DNA of 64,000 nucleotides from Gossypium raimondii (GCF_025698545.1 NC_068570.1:55447924-55511923); one strand, 5' to 3'; shown: positions 22,742 to 35,135, counted from the stretch's first letter. Notes: generated by a model not told the origin, from the sequence alone. Translations and numbers: made by a program.

Positions 22742-24890
22742 GTAATGACCCAAAATTTATGGAAATTAGAAAAGTGCAATATCTGGCCTCCGTCTTAGTG
22801 AAATGGGTTCGTAAATAATTATTAGAAATATTTATGAGACTAGTAGTATATGTATATATATATAGTTGTACATGTATAAAATGAGAACATAGAAAGTCAG
22901 AGTTTTTAAATGAAAAGTTTGGTACATTAATATAAGTTTAGTCTTTTGGAAATAGAAGAGATAAGAGAAATATGAGAAGTAGAAGAAAATAGTAATATTT
23001 TTCAATTATGAAGATCAGAAAATGAATTTTTTTAGAAAGAAGTATAGAAAGAAATAAAAACCTTAGTTAAAAAAGAAGAAGAAAAAATAGCAAAGTTGTA
23101 AATTGTGTAATAAAAGAGGCAAACTTTGAAAAGAACAGTTACCTCGAAGAGACTGTTAGCAACGGTCGGGCTAATAGATTTCTAAGAGGTTTGGATTAGG
23201 AGTAATAACTCTGATCCATAACTGGAATAATCATTATTTGCCTCAAAAAGAGAAATGAAATGAAAATGAGAAAATAAAAGTATAACAAAGTAGAGCCTAA
23301 AATATATATGTATATAATATAAAATATATATAGGATTGTAAGAATAACTCCAAAGATAATCTACAAAAGGTTTTCGATTCTTATGGAAAGAATATTGCCA
23401 TTTATAGTGATGATTATTGAACGGTTTTAGTCGTGTTTTGATGTAAGACTAGAAGTAATTGCTTATGCATCTCGTCAGCTAAAAATGTATGAACGTAATT
23501 ATCTGACACACAATTTAGAAATTAGTTGTTGTAGTTTTTGCTCTAAAGATTTTAATATACTATTTGTATGGTGAAAAATGTTATATTTATACTGATCATA
23601 AAAGTCTCAAAAATCTTCTATGTTAAAAGCGAGTTGAATTTAAGACAACGTTGTTAGATAGAGATTTTGGAAAATTTTGATTGCGTTATTGATTATTAAT
23701 TTGATAAAGCTAATGTTATAGCTGATGTATTAAGTAGGAAAGCAACAATTGAATAGCGAACAATGTTTGCTTAGCTTAGTATCAATGACGATGAAAGCTT
23801 ATTGGCTGGATTAATTAAAAATCAAATCGGTGATGTTGATCAGATTAAGTCAGTGCAGATAGAAAATGAAAATTGGTGAAGAAAAGAGAAATAGTTTAGA
23901 ATGGTATATTAAAAAATTTTAGCCTTGATAATTGTGGTTGCTTGAGATTTCACAATCGAATTTGCGTTCTGGATATTTCTAAATTGAAAAAGTTGATACT
24001 TCACAAAGCTCATAATATTCCTTTTGTTTTGCATCCTAGAGGAATGAAAATATATTATGATTTACAAAAAAATTTATTGGTGGTCAGGGGTAAAAAGAAT
24101 GCTATTTGGGTGATTGTTGATAGCCTTATGAAATCAGTTCATTCTGTAACAATCAGAACTGATTGGTCACTTCAAAAAAGAAATTTGTTGAAGTTTAAAT
24201 TTGGGAAATTATAAGGGTGTGCGGTATTCCTATATATTGAATGAAAGAAAAATGATAGGGCTAGAATTAATCCAAGAAACGGAGGAAATTGTTAAGAAGA
24301 TTCGAGATAGACTAAAGGCAGCTTCAACAGATAGAAATAGTATACAGATTTAAAACGCCTGGATATTGAGTATTCTATTGGCGACAAAATAATTTGAAGT
24401 ATTGCTTTGGAAGAAAATATTAAGATTAGGCTGAAAAAAATCTGAGTCCTCATTTTATTAAGTCGTAAGAAATTATAGGAAAAGTTGGGCCAATTGCCTA
24501 TTGCTTAGTATTGCCTTTGAAATTACAAAGGATTCATGGTGTTTTTCATGTTTTTATGCTACGAAGATATCAATTAGACCATTCTCATATTATTTCGACA
24601 GAGAATATTAGCTCAGAAGGTAAGATAGTTACGGAATAAACATGTTTCCTTAGTGGAAGTGTTGTGGAGAAGTCATAGTGTAGAAAAAGCAATTTGGAAA
24701 CCGGAAGAAATTAAGAGATCTCAGTACCCCATCTCTTTTCAAGTAAATTTCGAAGACGAAATTTATTAAGGGGGGAGAAATGTAATGACCCAAAATTCAT
24801 GGGCATCGGAAAAGTGCAATATCGGGCCTCCATCTTAGTGAAATGGATTTGTAAATAATTATTAGAAATATTTATGAGACTAGTGGTGTG
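22742..24890 (+). mobile_element. Degenerate Ty3/gypsy retrotransposon with partial LTRs
   Basis: Two LTR starts, TGTAATGACCCAAAATT at 22742 and 24781, remain similar for about 110 bp and then diverge. Between them, in pol order on the plus strand, are RNase H (near 23470-23760: Val-Ile-Ala-Tyr-Ala-Ser-Arg-Gln-Leu, then Tyr-Thr-Asp-His-Lys-Ser-Leu), the integrase zinc-finger/core region (about 23930-24215, including ORF 23942-24214 with Ile-Trp-Val-Ile-Val-Asp-x-Leu), and the C-terminal Gly-Pro-Ile-Ala-Tyr and Val-Phe-His-Val-x-Met-Leu-Arg block (about 24480-24570). A polypurine tract AAGGGGGGAGAAA immediately precedes the right LTR. Protease and reverse transcriptase are missing, and stops and deletions are frequent, so it is inactive. 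Confidence 0.88.
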
Positions 24891-25688
24891 CCTAATTAGG
24901 TTCTAATTAGGTGAATTTAGCTTAATTAAGAGTAATTAGAAAAAAGGACTAAAGTGAACAAAGAGTAAAAGTTGAATTGTAGATTAAAAGAAAATAAAAA
25001 GGATCAAAATGGCAAATAAGCCATAGAATAAGTTGAGGCGGCAAACAAAACAAAAATCTTATTATGTTAAATTAAAAGATATTTTTGTTTGTAATAAATA
25101 TATAAATATTTTATATAATTAAAAGATATTTATTAGATATTTTTGTTTGTTTGTAATATAATTATTACAATTACACAAATTTGAAATTTGAAGCAGTTTC
25201 ATCTTTAAATATAAATTTCATTGCTTACTCTTTAATATATGAAAATTGAAATTAAGTCTTGAAGAATAAGGCATGCTTTCTTCTAGTTACCAAAACTAAC
25301 CTTCTTTGTGCTTACAGTGAAGCAAAGCACAATTCTTAAATTTTTCTTTTAAAAGTTTCAAATATGCCACTTTCTCATATACCTTACTTACCATTTACTC
25401 TAAAATTTACAAAACATTATAAACAAAATTGAAATTTGAAGAAATGATGAGGGTAACTATTTCTTAATACTTTGTTACAATATTAAATATGAAAGAGAAG
25501 ATAGTTGGCATCTTTTCTTTTTTATTTTATTCAATATGAATTGCAATGCCTTCATCCATCTTCACCCTTCTTTTCTTTCTTTTCTTCCTACCCATCTCTT
25601 TTTCACTCTTTCCTTTCTTCTTCCTCTGCCTTTCTTTCGTTCCTATCATCTCCTTCATCTTTTTCATTTCTCACAACCACACTAATTA
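24891..25688. other. Upstream region of intact DC1 gene
   Basis: AT-rich, with no gene. About 25390-25688 is similar to the sequence before DC1 copy 2 (4150-4524) and copy 5 (about 46690-46823). It includes a pyrimidine-rich CTTTCTTC/CATCTC leader directly before the start codon, which reads as a short open frame (25505-25711) only because it is CT-rich. It presumably holds the promoter and 5' UTR, but I cannot fix a TATA box. Confidence 0.5.
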
Positions 25689-27746
25689 ATGGAGATGAAG
25701 AACGAGAATGAGAATGAGAGTCACGACGAGTCGGTGAAACAGATTCAGCATGATTTTCATGAGGAACATCCCTTGGTGTTAGTGGCAGAGCAAAGCAATG
25801 AAGGTCTCAAAGCCCACTGCAATGGATGTGGGGAACTCCTTTCAGCTCCATGCTTCACTTGTATTCATTGCAATTATCACCTTCACAAGCAATGTGCAGA
25901 GGTACCCCGTGAAATTCCTAATCACCCTCTCCATCCCAAGCACTCAGGCGCAGGTCTTTTACTTCGACAAAGACTAGATCTTACGTATCACTCTGTATAT
26001 GGTTGTGCATTATGCAAGGAAAAACGTAACATGTTTTTTTATCAATGTTATTGGTGTTATTTTTCCATTGACATCAAATGTGCTCAATTATCTTCTTCAT
26101 TTAAGTTTAGCCAACTGTACAAACATGACATCCACCAACATCCATTGACCTTCATAGAAAGTCCCATGGCCATAGATGTACTCAAAAGATTGAACTGCTG
26201 CTGGTGTCATGAACCATTGACATATGCTATATATCTTTGTCCTGACTGTCCATCATTCATCATTCACAAGAAATGCCTTGATGAGTTACCCACTAAAATT
26301 AATCACCCTTCCCATCACATACACCCTCTTTTCCTTCATTATAGTGATCGCAACCATTTTTGCAACCTATGCCAAAAGGAACATTCTGGAGCTTTTTATG
26401 GCTGTTCTCTTTGCCATTTTAACATCAACCTTGAATGCGCTTTGTTGAGGTCCATTATTGAAGAAAAAAGAAGCCATCAACATCCATTCTCCTTGCTTTG
26501 GAGACAAGGTTCATTCATTTGTGATGCATGTGATACCGAGGGAAATTATATTTCTTATATATGTTTGAAATGTTACATTGTAGTCCATAAGAAATGCATT
26601 TCGCTCCCATGCATTATCAAATTTTCTCGACATGCTCACTGCATTTTTCACAAATATTTTCTTCAAACACAAGAGCTTACAAAGCAAGATTGCAAGATTT
26701 GTTTCAATGAAGTGAGACTAGAGCGTGGGAGTTACTCTTGTGTAAAACAAGGTTGCAATTACGTTGTCCATGTGAATTGTGTCTTAGAGGATGAAGAGTT
26801 GTACGAGTTAATTGAGGACGAAAAGCAATGTGAGGAGCTTGAAGAAAAATCTATGCAGTCTTCCATCATTCGTGTTATTGAGGTGAATGAAGCTGGGGAA
26901 GCTGCAAAGATTGAACATTTGAGTCATCAACATTGCTTGGTGTTAGCAGACAAGATGGAGAAGGAAATTGATAGAAAATGTGACGGGTGCATGCTACCTA
27001 TCTCAAATATTTTCTATTATTGTTCAGAATGCCCCTTTTTTCTTCATAAAACCTGTGCTGAATTGCCAAGATTCAAGCAACATTGGTTTCATCACAGCAA
27101 TGGCACCCTTAATTTTGACAGCTTCAAATGGTGTAACTTTTGCCGTCAATCTTGTAGTGGTTTCTTCTACGAAATTGAAGGATATTTAGAAATTTGCATA
27201 AGGTGTGCTAAAGTTGCTGATATCATTGAATGTGAAGGACACCAACACTTTCTCTTTTTTGATTTCAAATACAGGGAGAAATGTAATGGTTGTGGCATCT
27301 GGTGTCGGCGTGGTGCATTCAGATGTGGAAAGTGCAGATTTGCTTTGGATTTTGGATGCTTAACATTACCACATTCAGCTCTACACAAAATTGATGAACA
27401 CAAGTTAAAGCTTACTTATCATGATGATAAGGAGCAAAGTTATTGTGATATTTGTGAGCAATATAGAGATCCAAGCTTTTGGTATTATTCTTGTTCAATC
27501 TGTGATACTTCTGCTCATCCCAAATGTGTTCTTGGACAATTTCCATTTCTAAAGGATGGGAGCATAATGCCTTCTTATTTTTATCGCAATCATCATCATC
27601 ATAATCTTAATTTTTTTAGGAAGGTCGAGGGCTTCCCTGAATGCTCTCCTTGTGGAAAGTTTTGCCAAGAAGAAATTCTAAAGTGTGAAACGCCTACATG
27701 CAACTATATTGTCCACTGCAAATACAAATGCCGTTGGGATAACTAA
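25689..27746 (+). CDS. DC1 domain-containing protein, intact copy 3 (685 aa)
   Basis: Cysteine/histidine-rich DC1 family protein. DC1 modules are zinc-binding relatives of C1 domains, expanded in plants and often stress- or pathogen-responsive; no enzymatic activity is expected. About eleven modules are visible, roughly at residues 21-70, 79-131, 150-196, 206-250, 263-303, 316-364, 413-456, 465-506, 518-557, 570-613 and 636-677. Each has His-x-His, Cys-x2-Cys, then Tyr/Phe-x-Cys-x2-Cys and a closing His-x2-Cys or equivalent. An acidic linker at 366-390 separates the first six from the last five. No signal peptide or membrane span is visible, so it is probably cytosolic or nuclear. The start is the ATG at 25689, followed by a second in-frame ATG. 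The single coding exon ends at TAA, 15 bases before a conserved 3' UTR intron. It is the only undamaged copy of the local array. The last module is slightly irregular (Cys-Lys-Tyr-Lys-Cys). Confidence 0.93.
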   Translation: MEMKNENENESHDESVKQIQHDFHEEHPLVLVAEQSNEGLKAHCNGCGELLSAPCFTCIHCNYHLHKQCAEVPREIPNHPLHPKHSGAGLLLRQRLDLTYHSVYGCALCKEKRNMFFYQCYWCYFSIDIKCAQLSSSFKFSQLYKHDIHQHPLTFIESPMAIDVLKRLNCCWCHEPLTYAIYLCPDCPSFIIHKKCLDELPTKINHPSHHIHPLFLHYSDRNHFCNLCQKEHSGAFYGCSLCHFNINLECALLRSIIEEKRSHQHPFSLLWRQGSFICDACDTEGNYISYICLKCYIVVHKKCISLPCIIKFSRHAHCIFHKYFLQTQELTKQDCKICFNEVRLERGSYSCVKQGCNYVVHVNCVLEDEELYELIEDEKQCEELEEKSMQSSIIRVIEVNEAGEAAKIEHLSHQHCLVLADKMEKEIDRKCDGCMLPISNIFYYCSECPFFLHKTCAELPRFKQHWFHHSNGTLNFDSFKWCNFCRQSCSGFFYEIEGYLEICIRCAKVADIIECEGHQHFLFFDFKYREKCNGCGIWCRRGAFRCGKCRFALDFGCLTLPHSALHKIDEHKLKLTYHDDKEQSYCDICEQYRDPSFWYYSCSICDTSAHPKCVLGQFPFLKDGSIMPSYFYRNHHHHNLNFFRKVEGFPECSPCGKFCQEEILKCETPTCNYIVHCKYKCRWDN

Positions 27747-27761
27747 GCCTAAAGCTTTGTG

Positions 27762-27878
27762 GTAAGTACTCTAAATGATTAAAAAATTATTTTTCAATCA
27801 TCAATGTTGTTGATTGCTATTATTTCATGATTTTGTTTTCATTATCAACATCAGCTCTAATTGTGTTCATGGTTGTAG
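27762..27878 (+). other. Intron in the 3' UTR of the DC1 gene
   Basis: Donor GTAAGT directly after AAAGCTTTGTG, T-rich interior, and acceptor TTGTAG before ATGTGATTTATTC. The same donor and acceptor exist after copy 1 (1642-1765) and copy 2 (12609-12725), and the donor remains after copy 4 (39920). Conservation at four loci supports real splicing. The junction lies only 15 nt past the stop, too close to trigger nonsense-mediated decay by the usual 50-55 nt rule. Confidence 0.75.
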
Positions 27879-28715
27879 ATGTGATTTATTCAAATGAAAA
27901 GCACCAAAGGATTTTTTTTTATCAAAGGAGTTCACAAAGGATTTGGCATTTCATTCCTACTTCATTGATGAAAGGATGCTCGAATTCTAAATGTGATTTG
28001 GTTTCATTGTTACTTTGTTTAAGATCGATTTGGGTTTGTATGATTTGATTTCAATATTACTTTGGGATTCATCTATGATTTGTTTGGGTTTGTAAGATTT
28101 GAATCATTTCTTATTTAAATTATCTTAATTAATTTAATTATTCTCAATAGTATTGATTTATGGGTTTTAGAAGCCACGAATTTTTGAAATAGACTTCCTA
28201 CTTTTCAGCTTGGGTTGTAATGTAGAGTCATAATATTTTGGGATAAATTTATCATTTAATAAAAAACATAAATGTGTTAGGGAGTTGACTACATTCCGTG
28301 ATCAATTGTCTATCATTTTAGAAAATACTCGTGACAAGATGATTAATTACTTGTTGTTACACTCATGATGGATATCTTAATTTCTTTAAATAATTTTAAC
28401 AAATATGAAAATTTCTGATTTTTATTAAAATAATTAGTTTCTCAAAACATAAAGCCTACATTCTATTATTTTTGTATTAATCTGAATAATGTTTTTAAGT
28501 ATGGTTAATATTGGATTAATAAATATGGTTTTGAATGTTTTATAAAACTTATAAAGTAGTTAGGTATTTTCTTAAAAATTTTGAAATGAATTTTTGGACT
28601 ATTTGAAACTTAAATATCTTAAATAATTAAATTATAATTATAAATAATGATAATTTTAAATTATTTTTAAGTTCTTTTATTGTGCATGTTTAGGATTCAT
28701 GATTAGATTGAATTG

Positions 28716-28760
<45 letters not shown>

Positions 28761-29847
28761 TATTTTTATAAATTTTAATCATTTATTTAGTGAAACCAAA
28801 TGAATTGGTGGTTTGATTAATTGGGTCATTAGTCCGATTTTGCAAACTTTAGTGGCATAATAGGTTAGACTTTTCAAATTTTGTTCTTTGTATTGTGACA
28901 TCTACCTCGCCCTCTAAATTAAAATTTTAATAATAAACTTAATATTTTTATTTAGATTTATTTATATAAATATTTTTGAGTTTTTTGTAATGGTAAAATA
29001 TATTAAATCTTTCAAAATTGCCGTATAAAAATATTTTTTATAAAATGCTCAAATAAAAGTTATTAAGTTTTAATTTTTGATATCTTTTCAAGTAGTATTT
29101 GATTTAATTATCATTTACTCTTTTAACATTTATTGGACAATTTTAAAAATTATTTTTTATATGAATAATCAAAAGTTTAATCTTAATTTCATTATGTAAT
29201 TTTATCAAAATATTTTAAAAATTATATATAACAATAGAAATAGAGAATGATAGAAAATCAGCACCCATTTCTAAATTATATACAAATATTTAACGGCAAT
29301 GATTATTGCACCTAATTATAGTAATTAGAATAACTAAATTGAAAAAGAATTATAGTGATCAAAATAGGACAAATTTTATTTAAAAGTGACTATTTTATAT
29401 TGTTTAGATTTTGAATAATTAAGTGACTTAAATGAAAACTTTAGAATAATTCTATAATTATTTTATAATTTTTAAAGTTGAAAGATCTAAACTGACTCAT
29501 AATTTAATAATTTTCAACCTACTTTCCCTAAAAATGATTTATATATAATAATAGAAAATCATGGGTAATTTCTATACCTATTATTATCAAATGATTAAAT
29601 TATCCTCTAGACACAAGCTCTCATGGTCAATAATTTTAGAATTGGATCAAATCAATCACTAGTTCTTGATTTCATCAAATCTATCGATACAATTCATATA
29701 TATATATATATATGAAAAGCATGTATGAGGAAATGCATACAATAAAATCATAACTATAGTTCAAAGATGTGATTCTTGATTATATTAAGGTTTACTACCA
29801 ATTATTTTGGCATATTCTTGTTTCTTATTTCAACCCCACATCCCTGT

Positions 29848-29895
<48 letters not shown>

Positions 29896-30538
29896 CAATA
29901 AAATAAATCAATCAATAAGTTTTAAGTATGAGAACAAAAACTTGAATAGCACCATGTATTTTGATACTGTTAGTCAGATTCTCTTATTTTGATCTCTAGT
30001 CTAGTCATATCCGACGATCATAAACTACTCATATATATTGAATATATGAATACAATTCACATATCTTAAGAACACGATGAATGAAACATATTCATATCCA
30101 ACATATCGAATATTTGACACTGACTCCTAATACAAAGCTACTAACATTTAACATAGGATTATACAGAGAGAGTTGCATGATTACACAAAGATAAGCAAAG
30201 ATTCCACAAGTCTCCAATGAAAGGATACGATAATCCGACGACTCTCTAGATACATGAAAATCTATTTGCTCTCAGAATACAAATGCTTAAAGCTACTAGC
30301 TATCCCCTCTAAATCACACCCTTACTAAACTGAGAATATAACCTCACCAAGCACAACTCCATTTGGAAGATAACGATTGTCACCGGTTCCAACATCAAAC
30401 AGCCCGGATTCTCATGTTGCCAGCTTTCAACTCTGCATGTTAAACAATGCCGGAATTCGACTCATTCGCCTCTTCCGTTTGACTAAGCTTTTCTCCTGCT
30501 AGCATCAAACCTCAAAAGCACATTTTTCTACTTATTCT

Positions 30539-30820
30539 ATGTTAACATCTTTATTGTTCAGAAAAACTAATTCCAGGATTGAAACTAACGGATCTTATTT
30601 TAGAGAATATCTTCAACGAGCTCAAGATAAGTATTGGATCTTCAGGACGAGCTTCTGTGTTTATCCAATCCGATCCAATTTCTTCAAAGTTAGGAAAACA
30701 TTAGAAAAACATTTTCCTCAATTCAATCCAAACAACACTCCTAGATATGTTGTTATAAACAGTTTAGATATTAAGAATGGGTTAGCGGTCATCAAAGTAT
30801 TAGCAAGAATGAAAGCCTAA
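30539..30820 (+). CDS. Hypothetical ORF, 93 codons, doubtful
   Basis: Open frame with a mixed, non-low-complexity composition (for example Tyr-Phe-Arg-Glu-Tyr-Leu-Gln-Arg and Tyr-Val-Val-Ile-Asn-Ser-Leu). I do not recognise it. The homologous place in segment A (about 15480-15690) has lost 51 bp between two GGATC copies. A loss of 51 bp keeps the frame, but the A copy has other differences. The start is arbitrary, and it may be an exon of a decayed gene. A further open stretch at 30876-31088 is also unrecognised. Confidence 0.2.
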   Translation: MLTSLLFRKTNSRIETNGSYFREYLQRAQDKYWIFRTSFCVYPIRSNFFKVRKTLEKHFPQFNPNNTPRYVVINSLDIKNGLAVIKVLARMKA

Positions 30821-31513
30821 AGATTTTTCTTATAAAAAATTGCCAACTTAATATGTCAAGTTTCTGAGCGGAACAATGTCAGGCAGCAATAGACACAAGC
30901 TTTTCTTAAGCATTTTATCAAACGGTTTCTATGCGCAATCAGGCTTCAAGCCAACTTGGCCGCAAAATAATGCCTGCCTCACGCTTCCACAAGTATCGCT
31001 CCCAGGTGACACAACACATTCCCAGGTTGATACAGATGCAGCAGAGCCACCCGAGATAGGTTCACTGTTTATCACCTATTCAAACTAATAAATATATTAC
31101 ATTTTTAGAGAAATAAAAACGAACTTTTTAGAGCAATAAAGAAGAAGCTAAGAACTTCTTCCTAAGAAGCTAAGAACTTTTCGAACCGGTCAAATTCGGT
31201 TAATCAGTTTGACATTTTTAGAGCAATGAAATAAGTTATATGGCTGGCAATTTAAATAGGATGCTGGAAGTCATTAATCAGAGAACCAATCAGATAACCA
31301 AATTTTATGCTTTATGCTCTCAACTCTCAAACCAACTGTAGAAAAGTATTATCTGACACTTCAGCACAACTATCTAACCCTTGATCGTGTTCTTGCTGGT
31401 GCTTCAAGAGCCGGCCTAGAGGGACTAGTTGGTGCAGCCCGCAAGATTCAAATGTCAGAAACAATTTATTTATAACCGTAGTGAAATCTTGAAACCAAAG
31501 AAAGAAAGAGAGA

Positions 31514-32693
31514 TAAAGGAGAATGTTGACACCATTTTTTGGATGAAAAACGGGGTCGACTTGGGTTTTGAAAAAAGAAACGGGAGTCGCCACCAATCCT
31601 CTTTTTTTTTATGAGGTGCGATTGGATCACCTCGAAGAGGGGTTGTTTTTAATAAACGTTTAATTTTATTAAAACAACAAGTTTGGTCCACGAAATTCAG
31701 AAAAACGGGTTCGAGAGTCGGTTACGCACGAGGAAGGATTAGCACCCTCGATACGCCCAAAATTGGTACCTAGTTGATTACTTAATGTCTTAATGTCAAA
31801 AATTGAGAACCTTGAAGAATTTTAAAAATACGATCCTTATATTAAAACGTTGAAAATTTTCAGGAAAAGGGGGATATTTCATGTTATTCGAGGAAGAGAA
31901 TCATATCCAGTAAGTTAGGACACAATGTCTCAAATTCCCGATACGCGGATGAAAAATGCTTATTTAAAAGATATTTTATTATCTTGGGTTTAGAAATAAA
32001 TCAGGCCCAGTAAGTTAGGGCACGATCTTTTCTTAATTCCCGAGATCGTTTAAAAACTTGAGTTTGAAAAGATTCGTGTATTTAGATTTATTATGAAAAT
32101 CGAAACCCAGTAAGTTAGGGTACGATCCTTTCGAACCTAAACACGAAATATTTTTCAAAACAAATTTTGTTATATCGAGTAAAATAAAACACGAAAATCG
32201 TAGTAAAAAATGTGAAAGCAAATTACATTGTTGTTATACGTGATAAAATCATAATACACATAAAAATAAAAATGATACGAGTAATAGCAACAATATAAAA
32301 TAAATAAAATCATACCTACAATCATATAAAATAACAATATATATAAACAAATAAATTAAAACATTCATTCAAAATAATAACGAAAATGAAATAAATAAGT
32401 AACAAATACAATTAAATATAAAAAGATATATATAGACATAAACTAAAATATGTATATATATAAATTAACAAAATATATAAAGTATATTTAAATATATAAA
32501 AGAAAAATAAATATGTATATATTTATGAAAATGAAAATATATATATAGATATGCATATAAGTTGTAAAAAATATATAAAAATATATAAGTATATATACAT
32601 ATATGTTACAAAAATAATGTATATATATCATAAAAATGTATGCACATATATATACATATACCGAAATTTTAATAAAATAAATATAAATAATTA

Positions 32694-32757
<64 letters not shown>

Positions 32758-33937
32758 GGACTAAATCAAAACTGAAACGAAATCTCAGGGCTGAAATCAA
32801 AAATAAAATAGGGTAAGGGATCAAAATGTGAGGCGCGCGAAAAATAGAAGGGCCAATTAGGAGATTATTCCTATTAATCGAACGACGCCGTTCTGCCAAG
32901 ACCCAGGCGCATGGTTCCTGGACCAAATTGAAACGGATGCGAAAATTTGTGGTCAAAATTGCGAATATGAGAAAACTTCCTTGAAAGCGCTTCAAAATCG
33001 GAGGGACTAAATGCGCAAATATCCCCCTTTTAGAAAACGCGCGGATCCTCCCTTCGGGTCGGGTCACCGCGCAGGTCAAGGGGGCGTAAAATGGCGCCGT
33101 TTTGTAACCTTTATTTAAATCAAATTTTTTTAAAAAAAATTTCATTCTTTCATTGTTTCAGAAAAAAATTTCAGAGGAAAAAAAAAAGAAGAATCCCCTC
33201 AGCCCCCCTTTTCTCTTGGCCGAACGGGCCACCATTGACCCCGCAACGTGCGGTGGTCGGAGGCTCCAAACGGTCGGTTTTTAACCCCGTTTTAGGGACC
33301 GACTGAAGGCCGGGCTTCAGAGCCGTAGGGTCGAGGAGCAAAACCCCGAACGTCGCCTTCCTGGTCCGACTTCGGTAGCCTAAATGGAACTCCGGCGACG
33401 GCGCAAGCAGAGCGGTTCAGGTACCCCGTTCTTTTTCTTTCCCTTTTTCTATTTTTTTAACAGTTATTAAAGAAAAAAAAACTGTTTAAAAAGAAAAAAA
33501 TGATAAAAACAAAAATCAATCGAAAATAAAATGGCAACCTTTTATTTCATATTCACTTTTTTGAAAAACAGGGGCCGTCCCCTTTACATCTCTGTTTCGG
33601 CTTTTTATAGCCCTCATACATGATCTATTTCCTATTTTTTCTTGTTTCTCTTTGCTGCTTGCGTTTTCTTCTTTCTTTTGCAGGTGGAGCAGGTGCAAGT
33701 GGGGTGATGGGACGTGCGGCGCGGCGGTGGCGACATGACCGTGGCGGCGTCAGAAGGCCAAGGGTCAAAGACCCTAGAGGCGGCTCCTAGGTTAGGGTTT
33801 CAGGGACTGAAACCCTAGTCTGACTTGGGCCAATGAATTGGGCTCGGGTTTTGGGTTAGGTTTTAGATGGGTTTGGGTTTATTTTGCAATTGGGCTTGTA
33901 ACGGGTAGTGGGCCACCGGGTAAATGGGTCTGCAACA
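31514..33937. mobile_element. Solo LTR, family A, inverted copy (2424 bp)
   Basis: Starts TGTTGACACC and ends TCTGCAACA, which is the reverse complement of the 4771-7435 element. The 5-bp target duplication is GAGAA (31509-31513 and 33938-33942). The paralogous site in segment A near 16390 reads AAAGGAGAAGATATGG without the insertion, a perfect empty site. The interior has the inverted AAT tract (32697-32757) and GC-rich blocks, and no retroviral genes. ORFs inside (for example 32669-33145 minus) are low-complexity artefacts. Confidence 0.95.
32697..32757. repeat. (AAT)n microsatellite in LTR family A
   Basis: About 20 AAT/ATA units, the reverse-complement equivalent of the tract at 6108-6156. 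Confidence 0.95.
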
Positions 33938-34955
33938 GAGAAGATATGGTTCATTGCAGTCCATGATTATCCAGTAGATGAGAGATTTGACCATTACTCT
34001 TGGAGGCTTGTGTTTAGAAGAAATCTTCGATTGGGAAGAGATGCTTAATGATCTTAGACACACCATCTCTATTCACGAGCTGGTCTCCTAGAGAGCCGAT
34101 AAAATCATTTGGCAGCTTGATGACTAAAGCAATTTTGTAAGGAATCATCTTGGTGGTATAATCATTTTGGACTGCCTCGGATGTTAGTTGGGTAAAGTAT
34201 AACCCGGACTCACTTTGCAATGGCTACCTTGCAAGACTCATCTGAAGCAGCTTCTCCGCTTGATCTGGGAACAAAGTTATAAACAGATACGCGCCTGCGC
34301 CATTTCATGAGGTTAGATTAAAAGAGAAAAAGGACTTCAACGGAAGTTTTTTATGGCTATTGAATCACTAACAAATGTGTGCAGTTCCAAGCACGGTTGA
34401 ATTCTTGCCTTGAATTGTGACCAAACCAGCTTTGCCAGCATCTTGCAACTTAGTTGTACCTACAGAATCAAACGTACCTGCAAAACCAAGAACTATTTCA
34501 TGCTTTGCTCCCTGCATACATCACAACCACGGTCATAACAACGGCAAGCAGTTGATATTTAACCTGGTTTTACAGTTTGAGGCCCTGGTGTTATACATGC
34601 TATATTCTGAAAACCAGCTTGCTCCAATTTATTGGCTGCAGAAGTCCATCTTTTCATTAAGCATGTGGGACACCCATGTCCAATGCATACTCAACAGAGT
34701 AAAACAGACTGAACCCATAAAACCACTTTTAAGTTGCAAATTAAGTGAGCATAATCAATGAAGCTAATTGTACAAATGCAAAGTAAACAGAGAAGGAACC
34801 CGACCTCCAAAATTGCACAAGAAAAATCAGGATAAAATGAGTGAACCATTTGTCGATTTTCCCATCATGCTAATAATTTATGCCGTATGTTGGTTTCTAT
34901 AATAAAGGGTTGTATTTAATGAAGTAATAATCCACATGTAGATCAAGTTACAAAC

Positions 34956-35135
34956 CTGCATCTGATGACCATGCAATTCTGATTCATTTAACAGTAGAGC
35001 ACTTTGAACAGCATCAACTTCAACAGATTCAACATAGGAAAATCCTTTAGGTTGACCAAACTTGTCAGTCAAAATTGTTACCCTGAGCACAAGATTGGAA
35101 TTGCTAGTGAACTTCCTCAGGTGTACATGCATAGT
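34956..35135 (-). pseudogene. PABPN-like RRM exon relic, copy B
   Basis: Second copy of the 180-bp exon at 17420-17599, with the same splice borders and the same frame-breaking gap before the Arg-Val-Thr-Ile-Leu-Thr-Asp-Lys block. The damage therefore predates the segmental duplication. It is a fragment of a nuclear poly(A)-binding protein gene and not expected to function. Confidence 0.85.

Larger units (their letters stand above)
31360..34520 (-). pseudogene. Exon relics of the unidentified gene, copy B, split by LTR
   Basis: Same minus-strand blocks as 16235-17000: the C-terminal block at about 31360-31440, then, beyond the solo LTR, the Lys-Met-Ile-Pro-Tyr-Lys block at about 34090-34190 and the His-Glu-Ile-Val-Leu-Val block at about 34390-34520. 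Small differences from copy A are expected for unconstrained sequence. Function unknown. Confidence 0.5.

Noticed and set aside
25505..25711. Ser/Phe-rich ORF before the DC1 start
   Set aside because: Translation of the CT-rich 5' leader; the same artefact occurs before copy 2 (4344-4541).
32669..33145. 158-codon minus-strand ORF
   Set aside because: Lies wholly inside the family A LTR and begins with translation of the AAT tract; no domain.
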